DNA from: JTS-RE37 sp041744575
GTDB lineage: Bacteria > Bacteroidota > Bacteroidia > Flavobacteriales > Flavobacteriaceae
Assembly (NCBI GenBank): GCA_041744575.1
Contig: JBGTKP010000032.1
Coordinates: 78,035 to 142,034, forward strand
Direction: 5' to 3'
Length of the DNA stretch: 64,000 bases
Under the pieces are notes generated by a model, which saw only the letters and a program-made list of their open reading frames with translations, did not search any database and had not been told where the DNA came from. The position numbers and the translations under genes were made by a program. Positions within the stretch are counted from its first letter, which is position 1. Each line of letters begins with the position of its first letter. Shown in pieces: positions 9,602 through 19,131 of the stretch.

Positions 9602-12600
9602 CTAATCCTCAACCAGCAAATATTGCAGCTGCAGTTCATTAAAAGCATTGTTAAATTCCTTGATTTCCCCGGAAACCATCCCGTCAAAAGCCGACAACTG
9701 GGCGTTGATCTTATTTGTCAGTTCTTCCTTCACGGCAATGTCCTGATCTGTAGGTGGAAAATCATCCAGGGCCACCAGGCTGTTCAGATGTCCTAGTTTA
9801 TTGGTGAGCCGGATCGGAAAATTCAAAGGATCCTGACTGCTCTGGTTCTTTGTCTGATAAAGGGCTTTTTCAACTTCTTCAAAGCCCTGCTTCATTTTTT
9901 TGGCCTTCTCAACCAATTCTTTGGTTTTAGGATGATCTGCATACTGCCTGGTGAATGCCTCCAGCTGTTGGTTGATCTTTCTGATATTTTTAATAGACTG
10001 ATGCGCTTTGTCAACGGTGGTGTTTATTTCATTGATAAAATCAAATTGTTTCTGGATCCCGGCCACATCGGTTTCCGCTCTGGGATCAGGGAGTATCCTG
10101 AAATTACGCGAAGTGGACGACCCGTTGACATTGAGATGGACCTTATATTCCCCAGGAACAGCGGTCGCGCCCTTCAGATTGGCCCACCAGAGAATCATAC
10201 CTTCCAATTCCTCCGCACCTTTGCCGCGGGTATCCCAGTTAAAAGTGTTGCCGCCTTTTTTAATTTCCAGCTGCTCTTTCTTTTTCTTCGCGCCTCTCGA
10301 AAAACTTGCAAGGGTATCGCCGGCCATGTTCATATAAGTAAGTGCCACACTGTCCTTTTCTGACAGGTTCTTCAGATAAAAATGAGTAACTACCCCGGCA
10401 GGATGGTTTTCCCCTTCCGTCTTGGAAGGTTTCTCAGCCGCTGATCCCTTTGTTCTATAGGCATCCTTAGGTGTAAACAGCAAGACTTCTGAATCCTGCG
10501 GGAGATCTTTTAGTTGATGAATGACCGTGAGGTCATCTATGATCCAGAGACTTCGGCCCTGGGTGGCAACGATAAGGTTTTCATTTTTGATCACAAGGTC
10601 TGTAATGGGCACTATGGGCAGATTCAGCTGAAAGGGCTTCCAGTTGGCTCCGTCATTAAAGGAGATGTACATTCCCGTTTCCGTACCTGCATATAGAAGA
10701 CCCTTTTGCTTAGGGTCTTCCCTTATAACACGGGTAAAATGCTCTTCTTTAATACCATTGGTTATTTTTGTCCAGGTCTTCCCATAGTCAGCGGTCTTGT
10801 AAAGATAGGGCTGAAAGTCGCCCAGTTTGTAGCGCGTGGCTGCCACATAACAGGTGCCTTCATCAAAGGCAGAGGGTTCGATACTGTTGATCATATTCCA
10901 CTCGGGCATATTTCCAGGCGTCACATTCTCCCAGTTGGTCCCTCCGTCCCGGGAAACATGGATCAGGCCGTCATCACTTCCGACCCATAGCAAACCTTCT
11001 TTGAGCGGACTCTCGTTGGCAGCGAATATGGTGCAGTAATATTCAACTCCGGTGTTGTCCTGGGTAATGGGACCCCCACTTGAAACAAGCTTGTCAGGAT
11101 CATTACGAGTGAGATCTTCGCTCAATAATTGCCAGCTCTGTCCTTCATTGGTGGAGAGATGAACGTGATTGGAAAAGGTATAAAGTTTTTTGGGATCATG
11201 TTTACTGAACATGATTGGAAAGTTCCATTGAAACCGGTATTTCATCCCCTCTGCCCCGTATCCCATCGGGTTGTCGGGCCATACGTTGATTCCTCGTACG
11301 GTTTTAGCGTCATGATTGACCCTCGTGAGAAAGCCTCCGTAACTTCCCCCGTAGACGATTTCATTATTCAAAGGATCCACAGCTATTGATGCGGACTCCC
11401 CGCCGGCGGTTTCTTCCCAATCGGCTTCAGTGATCGAATTCCCATCCCCTCTGTGTGAGATTCTGAGGGTGGAATTGTCCTGTTGCGCAGTATATATCCT
11501 GTAAGGAAAAGCATCGTCCGTAGTGAGACGATAAAATTGTGCCGTGGGCTGGTTATAATAGGTACTCCAGGTTTCACCTCCGTCATAGGAGATCTGAGCT
11601 CCGCCATCATCACCTATGATCATTCGTTGCGCGTTTTCGGGGGCAATCCACAGATCATGATGATCTCCGTGCGGGGCTTCAAAAGTACTGAAAGTCTTCC
11701 CGCCATCGGTGGATTTATGATATTCCACATTCAGCACATAAACGGTTTCTGCGTCTTCCGTATCTGCATAGACCCGGGTATAATACCAGGCGCGTTGGCG
11801 AAGTTTACGCTCACTATTGACCTGGGTCCATTTTTTACCCCCGTCATCCGAACGGTACAGGCCTCCTTTTTCCTTATTTTCAACAATGGCCCAGACCCTC
11901 TCGGAGTTCTTAGGGGAAACAGTGATCCCCATAATCCCAAGAGTATCTTTTGGAAACCCCTCATTGCTGGAAATTTCCGTCCAGGTCTCACCACTGTCAG
12001 TGCTCTTCCACAAAGCTGATCCATCCCCTCCACTGCTCAGACTGTAAGGGGTTCGTTGCGCCCTCCAGGTAGACGCGTAAATGATTCTCGGGTTGTTCGG
12101 GTCCATAACCAGATCAACCGCACCAGCCTGATCGTTTACAAAAAGGGTTTTTCTCCAGTTAATTCCACCATCGGTGCTCTTATATACCCCACGATCCTCG
12201 CCTGGGGTATAAATATTTCCCAGCACAGCCGCATAGACAATATTATGATCCTTTGGATGTATGCGGATCCTGGGTACGTGTCGGCTGTTTTTTAATCCTG
12301 CCGAGACCCAGGTCTTTCCGCCGTCTTCCGTTTTCCAGATACCATACCCGGAGGATACATTTCCTCTTAGCGTTTTTTCACCGCCTCCTACATAGATGAC
12401 ATTGGGATCACTCTGAGCGACCTCCACTGCCCCGATACTCCCTCCAAAATAACCGTCCGAGATATTCCCCCAGCTCCGGCCACCGTCCGTTGTTTTCCAG
12501 ACCCCACCGCCTGTCGCCCCAAAATAAAAAAGGTTCGGCTTTCCCGGAACCCCTGTCACGGCCGCCGAGCGGCCACCACGGAATGGACCTATAAGCCGGT

Positions 12601-12733
12601 AATTCAAACTGGAATACCTGGCATCATCGGCAAGTTCCGCAGTGGTGTTTTTCTTTTTCTGAGCTGAGTGCTGATGAGGAATTAACAAAAAGGCCAGCAG
12701 AAGCAGGCAGGTGAGGGGGTACAAATTTTTCAT
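9602..12733 (-). CDS. VPS10/sortilin-type BNR-repeat secreted protein (paralog 2)
   Basis: This 1043-residue exported protein is closely similar in plan to its downstream neighbour. It has the same RLIGPFRGGRSAAVTG opening, the same order of Asp boxes (TTDGGRSW, TEDGGKTW, STDSGETW, SDDGGKKW, SYDGGETW, SRDGGTNW, TADYGKTW) and the same central PTAQFYRL...QQDN segment. A helical C-terminal tail of about 180 residues ends the protein. The ATG at 12733 gives a good signal peptide (MKNLYPLTCLLLLAFLLIPH, with cleavage after the following HSAQ), so the longer frame starting at 12772 is rejected. It is probably the product of an old tandem duplication. Substrate unknown; extracellular protein or glycan binding is the family expectation. 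Confidence 0.85.
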   Translation of the reverse strand: MKNLYPLTCLLLLAFLLIPHQHSAQKKKNTTAELADDARYSSLNYRLIGPFRGGRSAAVTGVPGKPNLFYFGATGGGVWKTTDGGRSWGNISDGYFGGSIGAVEVAQSDPNVIYVGGGEKTLRGNVSSGYGIWKTEDGGKTWVSAGLKNSRHVPRIRIHPKDHNIVYAAVLGNIYTPGEDRGVYKSTDGGINWRKTLFVNDQAGAVDLVMDPNNPRIIYASTWRAQRTPYSLSSGGDGSALWKSTDSGETWTEISSNEGFPKDTLGIMGITVSPKNSERVWAIVENKEKGGLYRSDDGGKKWTQVNSERKLRQRAWYYTRVYADTEDAETVYVLNVEYHKSTDGGKTFSTFEAPHGDHHDLWIAPENAQRMIIGDDGGAQISYDGGETWSTYYNQPTAQFYRLTTDDAFPYRIYTAQQDNSTLRISHRGDGNSITEADWEETAGGESASIAVDPLNNEIVYGGSYGGFLTRVNHDAKTVRGINVWPDNPMGYGAEGMKYRFQWNFPIMFSKHDPKKLYTFSNHVHLSTNEGQSWQLLSEDLTRNDPDKLVSSGGPITQDNTGVEYYCTIFAANESPLKEGLLWVGSDDGLIHVSRDGGTNWENVTPGNMPEWNMINSIEPSAFDEGTCYVAATRYKLGDFQPYLYKTADYGKTWTKITNGIKEEHFTRVIREDPKQKGLLYAGTETGMYISFNDGANWKPFQLNLPIVPITDLVIKNENLIVATQGRSLWIIDDLTVIHQLKDLPQDSEVLLFTPKDAYRTKGSAAEKPSKTEGENHPAGVVTHFYLKNLSEKDSVALTYMNMAGDTLASFSRGAKKKKEQLEIKKGGNTFNWDTRGKGAEELEGMILWWANLKGATAVPGEYKVHLNVNGSSTSRNFRILPDPRAETDVAGIQKQFDFINEINTTVDKAHQSIKNIRKINQQLEAFTRQYADHPKTKELVEKAKKMKQGFEEVEKALYQTKNQSSQDPLNFPIRLTNKLGHLNSLVALDDFPPTDQDIAVKEELTNKINAQLSAFDGMVSGEIKEFNNAFNELQLQYLLVED

Positions 12734-12936
12734 GAATGATTCTCTTCGAATTAGTCTGCCTAAATGTACCAAAAAAGTTGGGAATGGGAAACCTCATCCC
12801 TTCGATATACAGAGGGGAATTGGTATCAATTTGTGTACTACGGCAGAAGTTCAGTACATTGCATAAAAGTTAAATTACCTTGCCGTCCGGAATTCCGGAA
12901 CTAGTGTTGAAAAATAATTCAGCCCACATTCGCTTT

Positions 12937-14631
12937 ATGAGAAAAAAGATCCTCCTTGTAATTTTATCAGTGCTGGCATTCGTCAGAACCTCCAGCCAGG
13001 ACCGTGTAACCGGCGCCGGCTTTGCCACACGATCCGAAGTCCTTGCTCAAAACGGGATGGTGGCTACAAGTCACCCGCTCGCCACACAGATCGGCCTTGA
13101 CATTCTTAAAGGCGGAGGAAATGCCATCGATGCGGCTATTGCTGCCAATGCGGCACTGGGACTGATGGAGCCGACAGGATCCGGGATTGGGGGCGATCTC
13201 TTTGCCATTGTGTGGGATGGAAAAACTAAGAAATTATACGGCTTGAATGCCAGTGGACGTTCTCCACAGTCGCTGACCCTGGACTATTTCGAGAAAAAGG
13301 GTCTGAAAAGTATCCCCCCACACGGTCCGCTTCCGGTTAGCGTCCCAGGTGCGGTGGACGGTTGGTTTGAATTGCACAAGAAATTCGGGTCCAAACCAAT
13401 GTCAGAGCTGCTGGCGCCAACTATTGCATATGCAGAAAAGGGATTTCCGCTTACAGAATTAATTGCCTGGTATATGAGCGGAATTCCTGATATACATAAA
13501 CAAGGATATGCCAACATTAAAGATACTTATCTGAAGCAAAATGGTAACCGGATGCCCGGAGAGGGTGAAATATATAAAAATCCCTACCTCGCCGAAACCT
13601 ACAGAAAAATTGCCACAGGCGGGCGGGATGCGTTTTACAAAGGGGAAATTGCCACGGTGATTGACAGGTTCATGAAGGAAGAGGGGGGATTTATCACTAA
13701 AAAAGATCTGGCAGACCACCACTCAGAATGGGTTACCCCTGTGTCTGTAAATTACAGGGGATTTGATGTGTGGGAATTGCCCCCAAACGGACAAGGGATC
13801 GCAGCTTTGCAAATGCTCCAGATTCTGGAGGGCTATGATTTTTCAAAAATCCCTTTCGGCAGTCCGGAACATCTTCATTTGTTTACTGAAGCGAAAAAAC
13901 TGGCTTTCGAGGATCGCGCAAAGTATTATGCCGATATGGATTTTACCAAGGTTCCGGTAGAAGGTCTTCTGTCTGATTCCTATTCAGATGAAAGACGCCG
14001 GCAAATCGGAACGGAGGCCGGTATCTATAAGGCAGGGGAAATCAGTGCAGGAGAGACCATTTACATGACCGTTGCAGACAAGGAGGGTACCATGGTCTCA
14101 CTGATTCAGAGCAACTACCGAGGTTTGGGTTCCTATATGGTACCCCCGGGACTGGGATTCATGTTTCAGGATCGCGGGGAGCTTTTTAGTCTGGTCCGGG
14201 GCCAGGCCAATACCTATGCCCCGGGGAAACGTCCGTTCCATACGATCATCCCTGCGTTTATTACCAGAAATGGGGAGCCTTATGTCAGTTTTGGGGTGAT
14301 GGGAGGTGATTTTCAACCACAGGGCCATGTACAGATTGTTATGAACCTCATCGACTTCGGAATGAATCTCCAGGAAGCCGGAGATGCACCCCGATGGGAC
14401 CATACCGGAAATGCCTCTCCGACCGGCGAACCCACCGAAGGAAAAGGGGAGATCCGTCTGGAATCCGGGATTCCATACGAAACCATCAGAGGGTTGATGG
14501 ATAGGGGACATTCGGTAAGTTTTGGCCGTGGCATATACGGGGGGTATCAGGCCATTCTTTGGGACATTGAGAACAAAGTTTACCACGGGGCTTCTGAAAG
14601 CAGGAAGGACGGCCAGGCAGCCGGCTACTGA
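12937..14631 (+). CDS. Gamma-glutamyltransferase family protein (YwrD-like)
   Basis: This Ntn-hydrolase proenzyme is exported, with signal sequence MRKKILLVILSVLAFVRTSSQ. It carries the GGT landmarks GGGNAIDAAIAANAALG, the GSGIGGDLFAIVWDG substrate loop, and the autoprocessing site AGETIYMTVADKEGT. The Thr in ETIYMT (Thr374 from this start) aligns with the catalytic N-terminal Thr of E. coli GGT. The usual TTH motif is replaced by TIY, as in YwrD-like members. Self-cleavage would give a large subunit of about 373 residues and a small one of about 190. Likely role: hydrolysis of gamma-glutamyl peptides such as glutathione outside the cytoplasm. ATG 12937 is chosen because it gives the signal peptide. 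Confidence 0.87.
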   Translation: MRKKILLVILSVLAFVRTSSQDRVTGAGFATRSEVLAQNGMVATSHPLATQIGLDILKGGGNAIDAAIAANAALGLMEPTGSGIGGDLFAIVWDGKTKKLYGLNASGRSPQSLTLDYFEKKGLKSIPPHGPLPVSVPGAVDGWFELHKKFGSKPMSELLAPTIAYAEKGFPLTELIAWYMSGIPDIHKQGYANIKDTYLKQNGNRMPGEGEIYKNPYLAETYRKIATGGRDAFYKGEIATVIDRFMKEEGGFITKKDLADHHSEWVTPVSVNYRGFDVWELPPNGQGIAALQMLQILEGYDFSKIPFGSPEHLHLFTEAKKLAFEDRAKYYADMDFTKVPVEGLLSDSYSDERRRQIGTEAGIYKAGEISAGETIYMTVADKEGTMVSLIQSNYRGLGSYMVPPGLGFMFQDRGELFSLVRGQANTYAPGKRPFHTIIPAFITRNGEPYVSFGVMGGDFQPQGHVQIVMNLIDFGMNLQEAGDAPRWDHTGNASPTGEPTEGKGEIRLESGIPYETIRGLMDRGHSVSFGRGIYGGYQAILWDIENKVYHGASESRKDGQAAGY

Positions 14632-14774
14632 ACTCCTCTCAAAGAGATAAAAACACGAAAACAGACTTTTCAAAAAAAACAGTACCTTTCTCAGCCCTAC
14701 AGGAGAGTTGCTTGTTCCTGTAAACAGGATGACATATGCAAAGTTATCGTCTAAATTAATAATGTGATAAGACC

Positions 14775-16112
14775 ATGAAAAATCAAAATCGCAGGGATTT
14801 TGTAAAGAAGAGCGGGCTTGGCCTGCTGGGAGCTTCCCTGGCTCCATCCATCCTCAATCATCTCAGCAGTAAGACCAGGCTGCGGACGGCACATATCGGG
14901 GTGGGGAATATGGGTGCGGAAGACCTGAAAGCCATTTCTTCTCATAAGTTGGTGGATGTGACTGCATTATGTGACGTTGATGCCGGCAATCTTGCCACGG
15001 CTCAAAAATTGCATCCCAAGGCCAAAATTTACTCCGATTACAGGGTGATGTTACGCGAAATGGCCGGCAATATAGACGCTGTCATCGTTTCGACCCCGGA
15101 CCATACACATGCGCCGGCTTCAATGATGGCCATGCAACTGGATAAGCCTGTATGTTGTCAAAAACCATTATCACATCATGTGGCAGAAGCACGTGCCATG
15201 AATAAACTGGCCGCAGAAAAAGGCCTGACCACCCAGATGGGAATACAGGTACATTCGTTTTACGATTATAAACTGGCGACCTTGCTCATTCAGTCAGGCA
15301 TTATCGGAAAAGTGAGTTGTGTCCGTGCCTGGTCTCCGAAAAACTGGGGTTATGACGGTCCGGTGCCTGAAGGCAAGGATCCTGTACCTGAGAGTCTAGA
15401 CTGGAATCTCTGGCTGGGTACGTCGGCTGAAAGGCCCTATAAAGAGGGGATCTATCACCCTGCAAATTGGCGCAAACTGATGGATTATGGTTGTGGTACT
15501 CTTGGGGATATGGGTGTCCACATCTTTGATACACCTTACAATGCACTGGCACTGGATGTTCCCTATACAATTACCAATGAATGCAGGGAACCTAACGGTT
15601 TTAGCTTTCCTCAGAACAATACAGTTACCTATGAATTCCCGGGCACTGAATATACGACCGATAGCCTGAAATGGGTGTGGTATGACGGGGAGGGCGCCCC
15701 TGCAACCCACGAGGACCTGCAACTTCCGGATGGAGAAGTACTGCCCGAACAAGGAGCTATGTTTATGGGGGAAAAGGGGAGATTACTCCTCCCCCATTTT
15801 ATGCAGATCCCAAAACTCATTGTTGATGGGGGTTACCAGGAAATGGATTTTGCCCCCTTCAACCTGGGTGCTCCCGTAAGAGATTATGAAACTGAAGGCA
15901 AAAAACACTACCACCAGTTTGTTGACGCCTGCCTGGGTCAGGGCGAATGTACTGCTCCTTTTTCCTATGCGGCACGCCTCACAGAAACCATTCTGTTGGG
16001 AGTTATAGCCGGCAGGTTTCCAAATAAAACATTGCACTGGGACAATAAGACCGCACAGTTTTCGGAATCGGAAGCCAACCAATTCCTTGATGCCGCCTAC
16101 AGGAAGTTTTAA
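14775..16112 (+). CDS. Tat-exported Gfo/Idh/MocA family oxidoreductase
   Basis: The 445-residue protein starts with a twin-arginine signal (NRRDFVKKSGLGLLGASLAPS), so it is folded with its cofactor before export. The NAD(P)-binding Rossmann fold follows (IGVGNMGAEDLKAI, then VSTPDHTHAPASM). The usual EKP active-site motif is QKP here (CCQKPLSHH). The C-terminal sugar-binding domain has GTLGDMGVHIFDTP. Members act on sugars or modified glycosides such as N-acetylgalactosaminides or dehydro-sugars. The neighbouring GH30 enzyme and the export signal suggest periplasmic sugar processing, but the substrate is not readable. It is 143 bp after the gamma-glutamyltransferase gene. Confidence 0.87.
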   Translation: MKNQNRRDFVKKSGLGLLGASLAPSILNHLSSKTRLRTAHIGVGNMGAEDLKAISSHKLVDVTALCDVDAGNLATAQKLHPKAKIYSDYRVMLREMAGNIDAVIVSTPDHTHAPASMMAMQLDKPVCCQKPLSHHVAEARAMNKLAAEKGLTTQMGIQVHSFYDYKLATLLIQSGIIGKVSCVRAWSPKNWGYDGPVPEGKDPVPESLDWNLWLGTSAERPYKEGIYHPANWRKLMDYGCGTLGDMGVHIFDTPYNALALDVPYTITNECREPNGFSFPQNNTVTYEFPGTEYTTDSLKWVWYDGEGAPATHEDLQLPDGEVLPEQGAMFMGEKGRLLLPHFMQIPKLIVDGGYQEMDFAPFNLGAPVRDYETEGKKHYHQFVDACLGQGECTAPFSYAARLTETILLGVIAGRFPNKTLHWDNKTAQFSESEANQFLDAAYRKF

Positions 16113-16217
16113 TTCCCACATATAGTTCGGAACTTTCAAACTTACATCATGGCCGGCAAGGAATGGTCCCATAGAACCGGAAGCCGATAAGTTATATCGT
16201 TAGGTGTTCTCAATGAA

Positions 16218-17699
16218 ATGTTACAGCCTGAGAAGAACAAACATAGTTTAAAGATGATATCTTCCGACGTATTTCGGGTTTTTGTTCCGCTCCTTCCTGT
16301 TTACTTGATTCTTGTTAGCCTGGCCGGCTGCAGGGAGAGTGCATCTTCTGATCCGGCACCGCTGTCCGGAACTTTGTATGTTACAAGCCCGGACCGGTCT
16401 CGGCTTCTGGAACCCAGGAAGGTGGAAGAAGTGTCCCGTCCGGCTCCTGAAGGAATTCCCATCCGCATCGATCCTCATATCACTTACCAGAAGATGGATG
16501 GCTTTGGTTATACCTTAACGGGTGGAAGCGCTTTGCACCTGCAAAAAATGTCTGAACCAGCAAGAGACAGCGTGCTACAGGAGCTTTTTGGGATTGAAAA
16601 CAACGGTTTGGGCATAAGTTATTTAAGGATAAGCATAGGAGCCTCGGATCTCGATGAATTTCCCTGGTCGTACAACGATCTTCCAACAGGGGAGTCAGAT
16701 AGGGACCTCAAGCAATTTTCCCTCGCATATGACACCCTTTACCTGATTCCGACACTGCAACAAATTCTTAAGATAGCCCCCCGGCTGAAAATTATGGGAT
16801 CTCCCTGGTCACCGCCGGTATGGATGAAGGATGTCAATGATACCAGAGGAGGGAGTTTAAAAAAAGAATACTTTCCGGTATATGCCCAATACTTTGTAAA
16901 ATATATCAGGGGAATGGAAAAAATGGGGATCCCAATTGATGCCATTACCATTCAGAATGAACCTCTGCATCCCGGAAACAATCCAAGTATGCTCATGCTT
17001 GCCGATGATCAGGCACTTTTTATTAAGAATGATCTTGGGCCCGCCTTTTTGAAAGAAGGTATCAGCACCCGTATTGTTGTGTATGACCACAATGCAGACA
17101 GACCGGACTACCCCATTTCCATACTCAATGACCCGGCTGCGGCCAGGTATATTGATGGGTCCGCTTTTCACCTCTATGGGGGTTCAATTGATGCCTTAGC
17201 CAAAGTCAAGGAGGCCCATCCTGAAAAGAATCTCTATTTTACGGAACAATGGATTGGTGCCCCCGGAGATTTTGCCGGAGATCTCAGCTGGCATATCGAA
17301 AATCTGATTATAGGGGCTTCCCGAAATTGGTGTAAAATCGTTTTGGAATGGAACCTCGCGGCGGATGATAAGCTGCAACCTCATACGGATCGCGGAGGTT
17401 GTGACCGGTGTCTCGGAGCGATTACCATTCAGGGGGATCGCGTTGTAAGAAATCCGGCCTATTATATCATTGCCCATGCTTCCCGTTTTGTGCCGCCCGG
17501 ATCTGTCAGAATTGCCTCAGAAATGCATGACAGCCTGCCTAATGTAGCGTTCAGGACCCCGCAAAATAAGATCTCGGTTATCTTCCTCAACAAATATAAA
17601 AAGAAAGCGCTGGTTCATATGCGCTATGAGGACCGCCAATTGGACTGTACACTTGGGTCCGGGGAAGTGGGTACTCTTGTTTTTGAACCTGAGTTCTGA
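16218..17699 (+). CDS. GH30 family glycoside hydrolase lipoprotein (glucosylceramidase-like)
   Basis: This retaining glycosidase has two recognisable catalytic acids: the acid/base Glu248 in ITIQNEPLHPGN and the nucleophile Glu343 in LYFTEQWIG, counted from ATG 16218. Before them are MDGFGYTLTGGSA and LRISIGASDLDEF, typical of the GH30 (beta/alpha)8 barrel, and a small beta domain closes the C-terminus. A signal sequence ends in the lipobox SLAGC, so it is probably anchored in the outer membrane. ATG 16254 is an alternative start that keeps the signal. Likely substrates are beta-glucosides, beta-xylosides or beta-1,6-glucans; GH30 subfamilies differ and cannot be separated by eye. Confidence 0.87.
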   Translation: MLQPEKNKHSLKMISSDVFRVFVPLLPVYLILVSLAGCRESASSDPAPLSGTLYVTSPDRSRLLEPRKVEEVSRPAPEGIPIRIDPHITYQKMDGFGYTLTGGSALHLQKMSEPARDSVLQELFGIENNGLGISYLRISIGASDLDEFPWSYNDLPTGESDRDLKQFSLAYDTLYLIPTLQQILKIAPRLKIMGSPWSPPVWMKDVNDTRGGSLKKEYFPVYAQYFVKYIRGMEKMGIPIDAITIQNEPLHPGNNPSMLMLADDQALFIKNDLGPAFLKEGISTRIVVYDHNADRPDYPISILNDPAAARYIDGSAFHLYGGSIDALAKVKEAHPEKNLYFTEQWIGAPGDFAGDLSWHIENLIIGASRNWCKIVLEWNLAADDKLQPHTDRGGCDRCLGAITIQGDRVVRNPAYYIIAHASRFVPPGSVRIASEMHDSLPNVAFRTPQNKISVIFLNKYKKKALVHMRYEDRQLDCTLGSGEVGTLVFEPEF

Positions 17700-17739
17700 T
17701 ATACTTTCAAGGGGTAATTTTCCAAAGGGCTGCCCATTC

Positions 17740-19131
17740 TCAGGTTAGAGGGGGTCTTATGAGCTTCGTCCTGATTTCCCTTCTTAAATAGTAGCCGGTG
17801 ATCAGGGTCGAAAGTATATCAGCGACGGGGAAGGAAATCCACACCCCTATCTCACCAATAAACGAGGGAAGGATCAGAATCAGGGGAATAAAAATAAAAC
17901 CTTGTCTGGTAAGGGTCAGCAGCAATGCAGGAACGGCTTTTCCGATAGCCTGAAAATACGCTGCGCCAATGAGTTGAAGCGCAATGATAGGGGTAGCAGA
18001 AAATACCCATCGCATGGCCGCCGGAGCGTGTTCAAGGACAAAGGCATTGGTTGACCGATCGAGTTCGGACATTCCGGGATTATCACTTAAAAACAGATCG
18101 GCGATCTCGCCTGGAAAAATCATCAATCCTATAAATATGACGGTTGCCACCAATGCAGCGTATCCGATCGCGGTATTAATCGATTCTCGTACCCTTTGGT
18201 ATTTTTTTGCGCCATAGTTATAACCAGCAACGGGTAAAAAGCCCTGAGTAACTCCGAAAACAGGGAACAGAGCGAACATAAGCGTCCTTCCTATAATGGC
18301 GTAAACAGCGACCATAGGCGCCCCTCCAAGATTGAACAAGATGTTATTGAGCAACAGGTAGGTGACACTGACCGCTGCCTGTCTGGCCAGAGTAACGAAT
18401 CCTAGTGATGCCACTTCCCTAAGGATAGGGAGGTCCAATCCGAAATGTGTCAGGCCGATCTTCAACTCAGAATTTCGGGAGAGAAAGAACCAAAGGATAT
18501 ACCCAAAGCAGAGGAAATAGCTCAGGGTAGTCGCCCAGGCTGCCCCCTCCATGCCCCAGTCAAATACGTTGATAAATAAGTAATCCATTACCAGGTTTCC
18601 CACAGAAGGAATGATCATGGCAATCATGGCAAATTTTGGTTTGCCCTCTGCGCGAATCACCGTGTTCCCCATCATACACAGGGCTAAAAAAGGCACCCCA
18701 TAAAGAACAATGACATAGTACGTTTTAGCGGTCTCAAAGATGGCTCCTTTCCCTCCGAAGGCCGGGATAAGGGTATCGACAAAATAGAGTCCGAGAAGTG
18801 CCAGGATTGCTGTTACCAGGAGCGTAAGGGTAATCTGATTGCCAAAAGTCTTTAATGCCTTGGCCGGATCATTCGCTCCCAGAGCCCTGGAAATAATACT
18901 GCTTCCACCGATTCCTATCGCCATTCCGAGGGCTGCAATAAAGAAGGAAACAGGAAGGACCACATTGATCGCAGCAATGGCTATGGATCCGATCCAGTTC
19001 CCTACGAAAATGGAGTCAACCAGGATGTTAAGACTCATTACCAGGATCCCAATGGAAGCTGGTAGTGCCTGCCTGATGAGCAATTTGCCGATAGGTTCGA
19101 TTCCGAGCTGATCCGAACGAATCTTTGCCAT
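17740..19131 (-). CDS. MATE family efflux transporter
   Basis: The 463-residue product has twelve hydrophobic helices in two homologous halves, as expected for multidrug and toxic compound extrusion antiporters (Na+ or H+ driven). Recognisable pieces are the start LLIRQALPASIGILVMSLNILVDS, the GIGGSSIISRALGA loop in half one, and PVFGVTQGFLPVAGYNYGAKKY in half two. Its ATG overlaps the TGA of hemH (ATGA), so it is translationally coupled to ferrochelatase. Export of porphyrin or haem intermediates is therefore an attractive but unproven role. Confidence 0.9.
   Translation of the reverse strand: MAKIRSDQLGIEPIGKLLIRQALPASIGILVMSLNILVDSIFVGNWIGSIAIAAINVVLPVSFFIAALGMAIGIGGSSIISRALGANDPAKALKTFGNQITLTLLVTAILALLGLYFVDTLIPAFGGKGAIFETAKTYYVIVLYGVPFLALCMMGNTVIRAEGKPKFAMIAMIIPSVGNLVMDYLFINVFDWGMEGAAWATTLSYFLCFGYILWFFLSRNSELKIGLTHFGLDLPILREVASLGFVTLARQAAVSVTYLLLNNILFNLGGAPMVAVYAIIGRTLMFALFPVFGVTQGFLPVAGYNYGAKKYQRVRESINTAIGYAALVATVIFIGLMIFPGEIADLFLSDNPGMSELDRSTNAFVLEHAPAAMRWVFSATPIIALQLIGAAYFQAIGKAVPALLLTLTRQGFIFIPLILILPSFIGEIGVWISFPVADILSTLITGYYLRREIRTKLIRPPLT

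Noticed and set aside
11483..12019. 178-residue plus-strand frame
   Set aside because: It is antisense to Asp-box repeats of paralog 2; no start context or family features.
14098..14847. 249-residue minus-strand frame
   Set aside because: It is antisense to the gamma-glutamyltransferase catalytic region and the start of the Tat oxidoreductase; low-complexity shadow translation.
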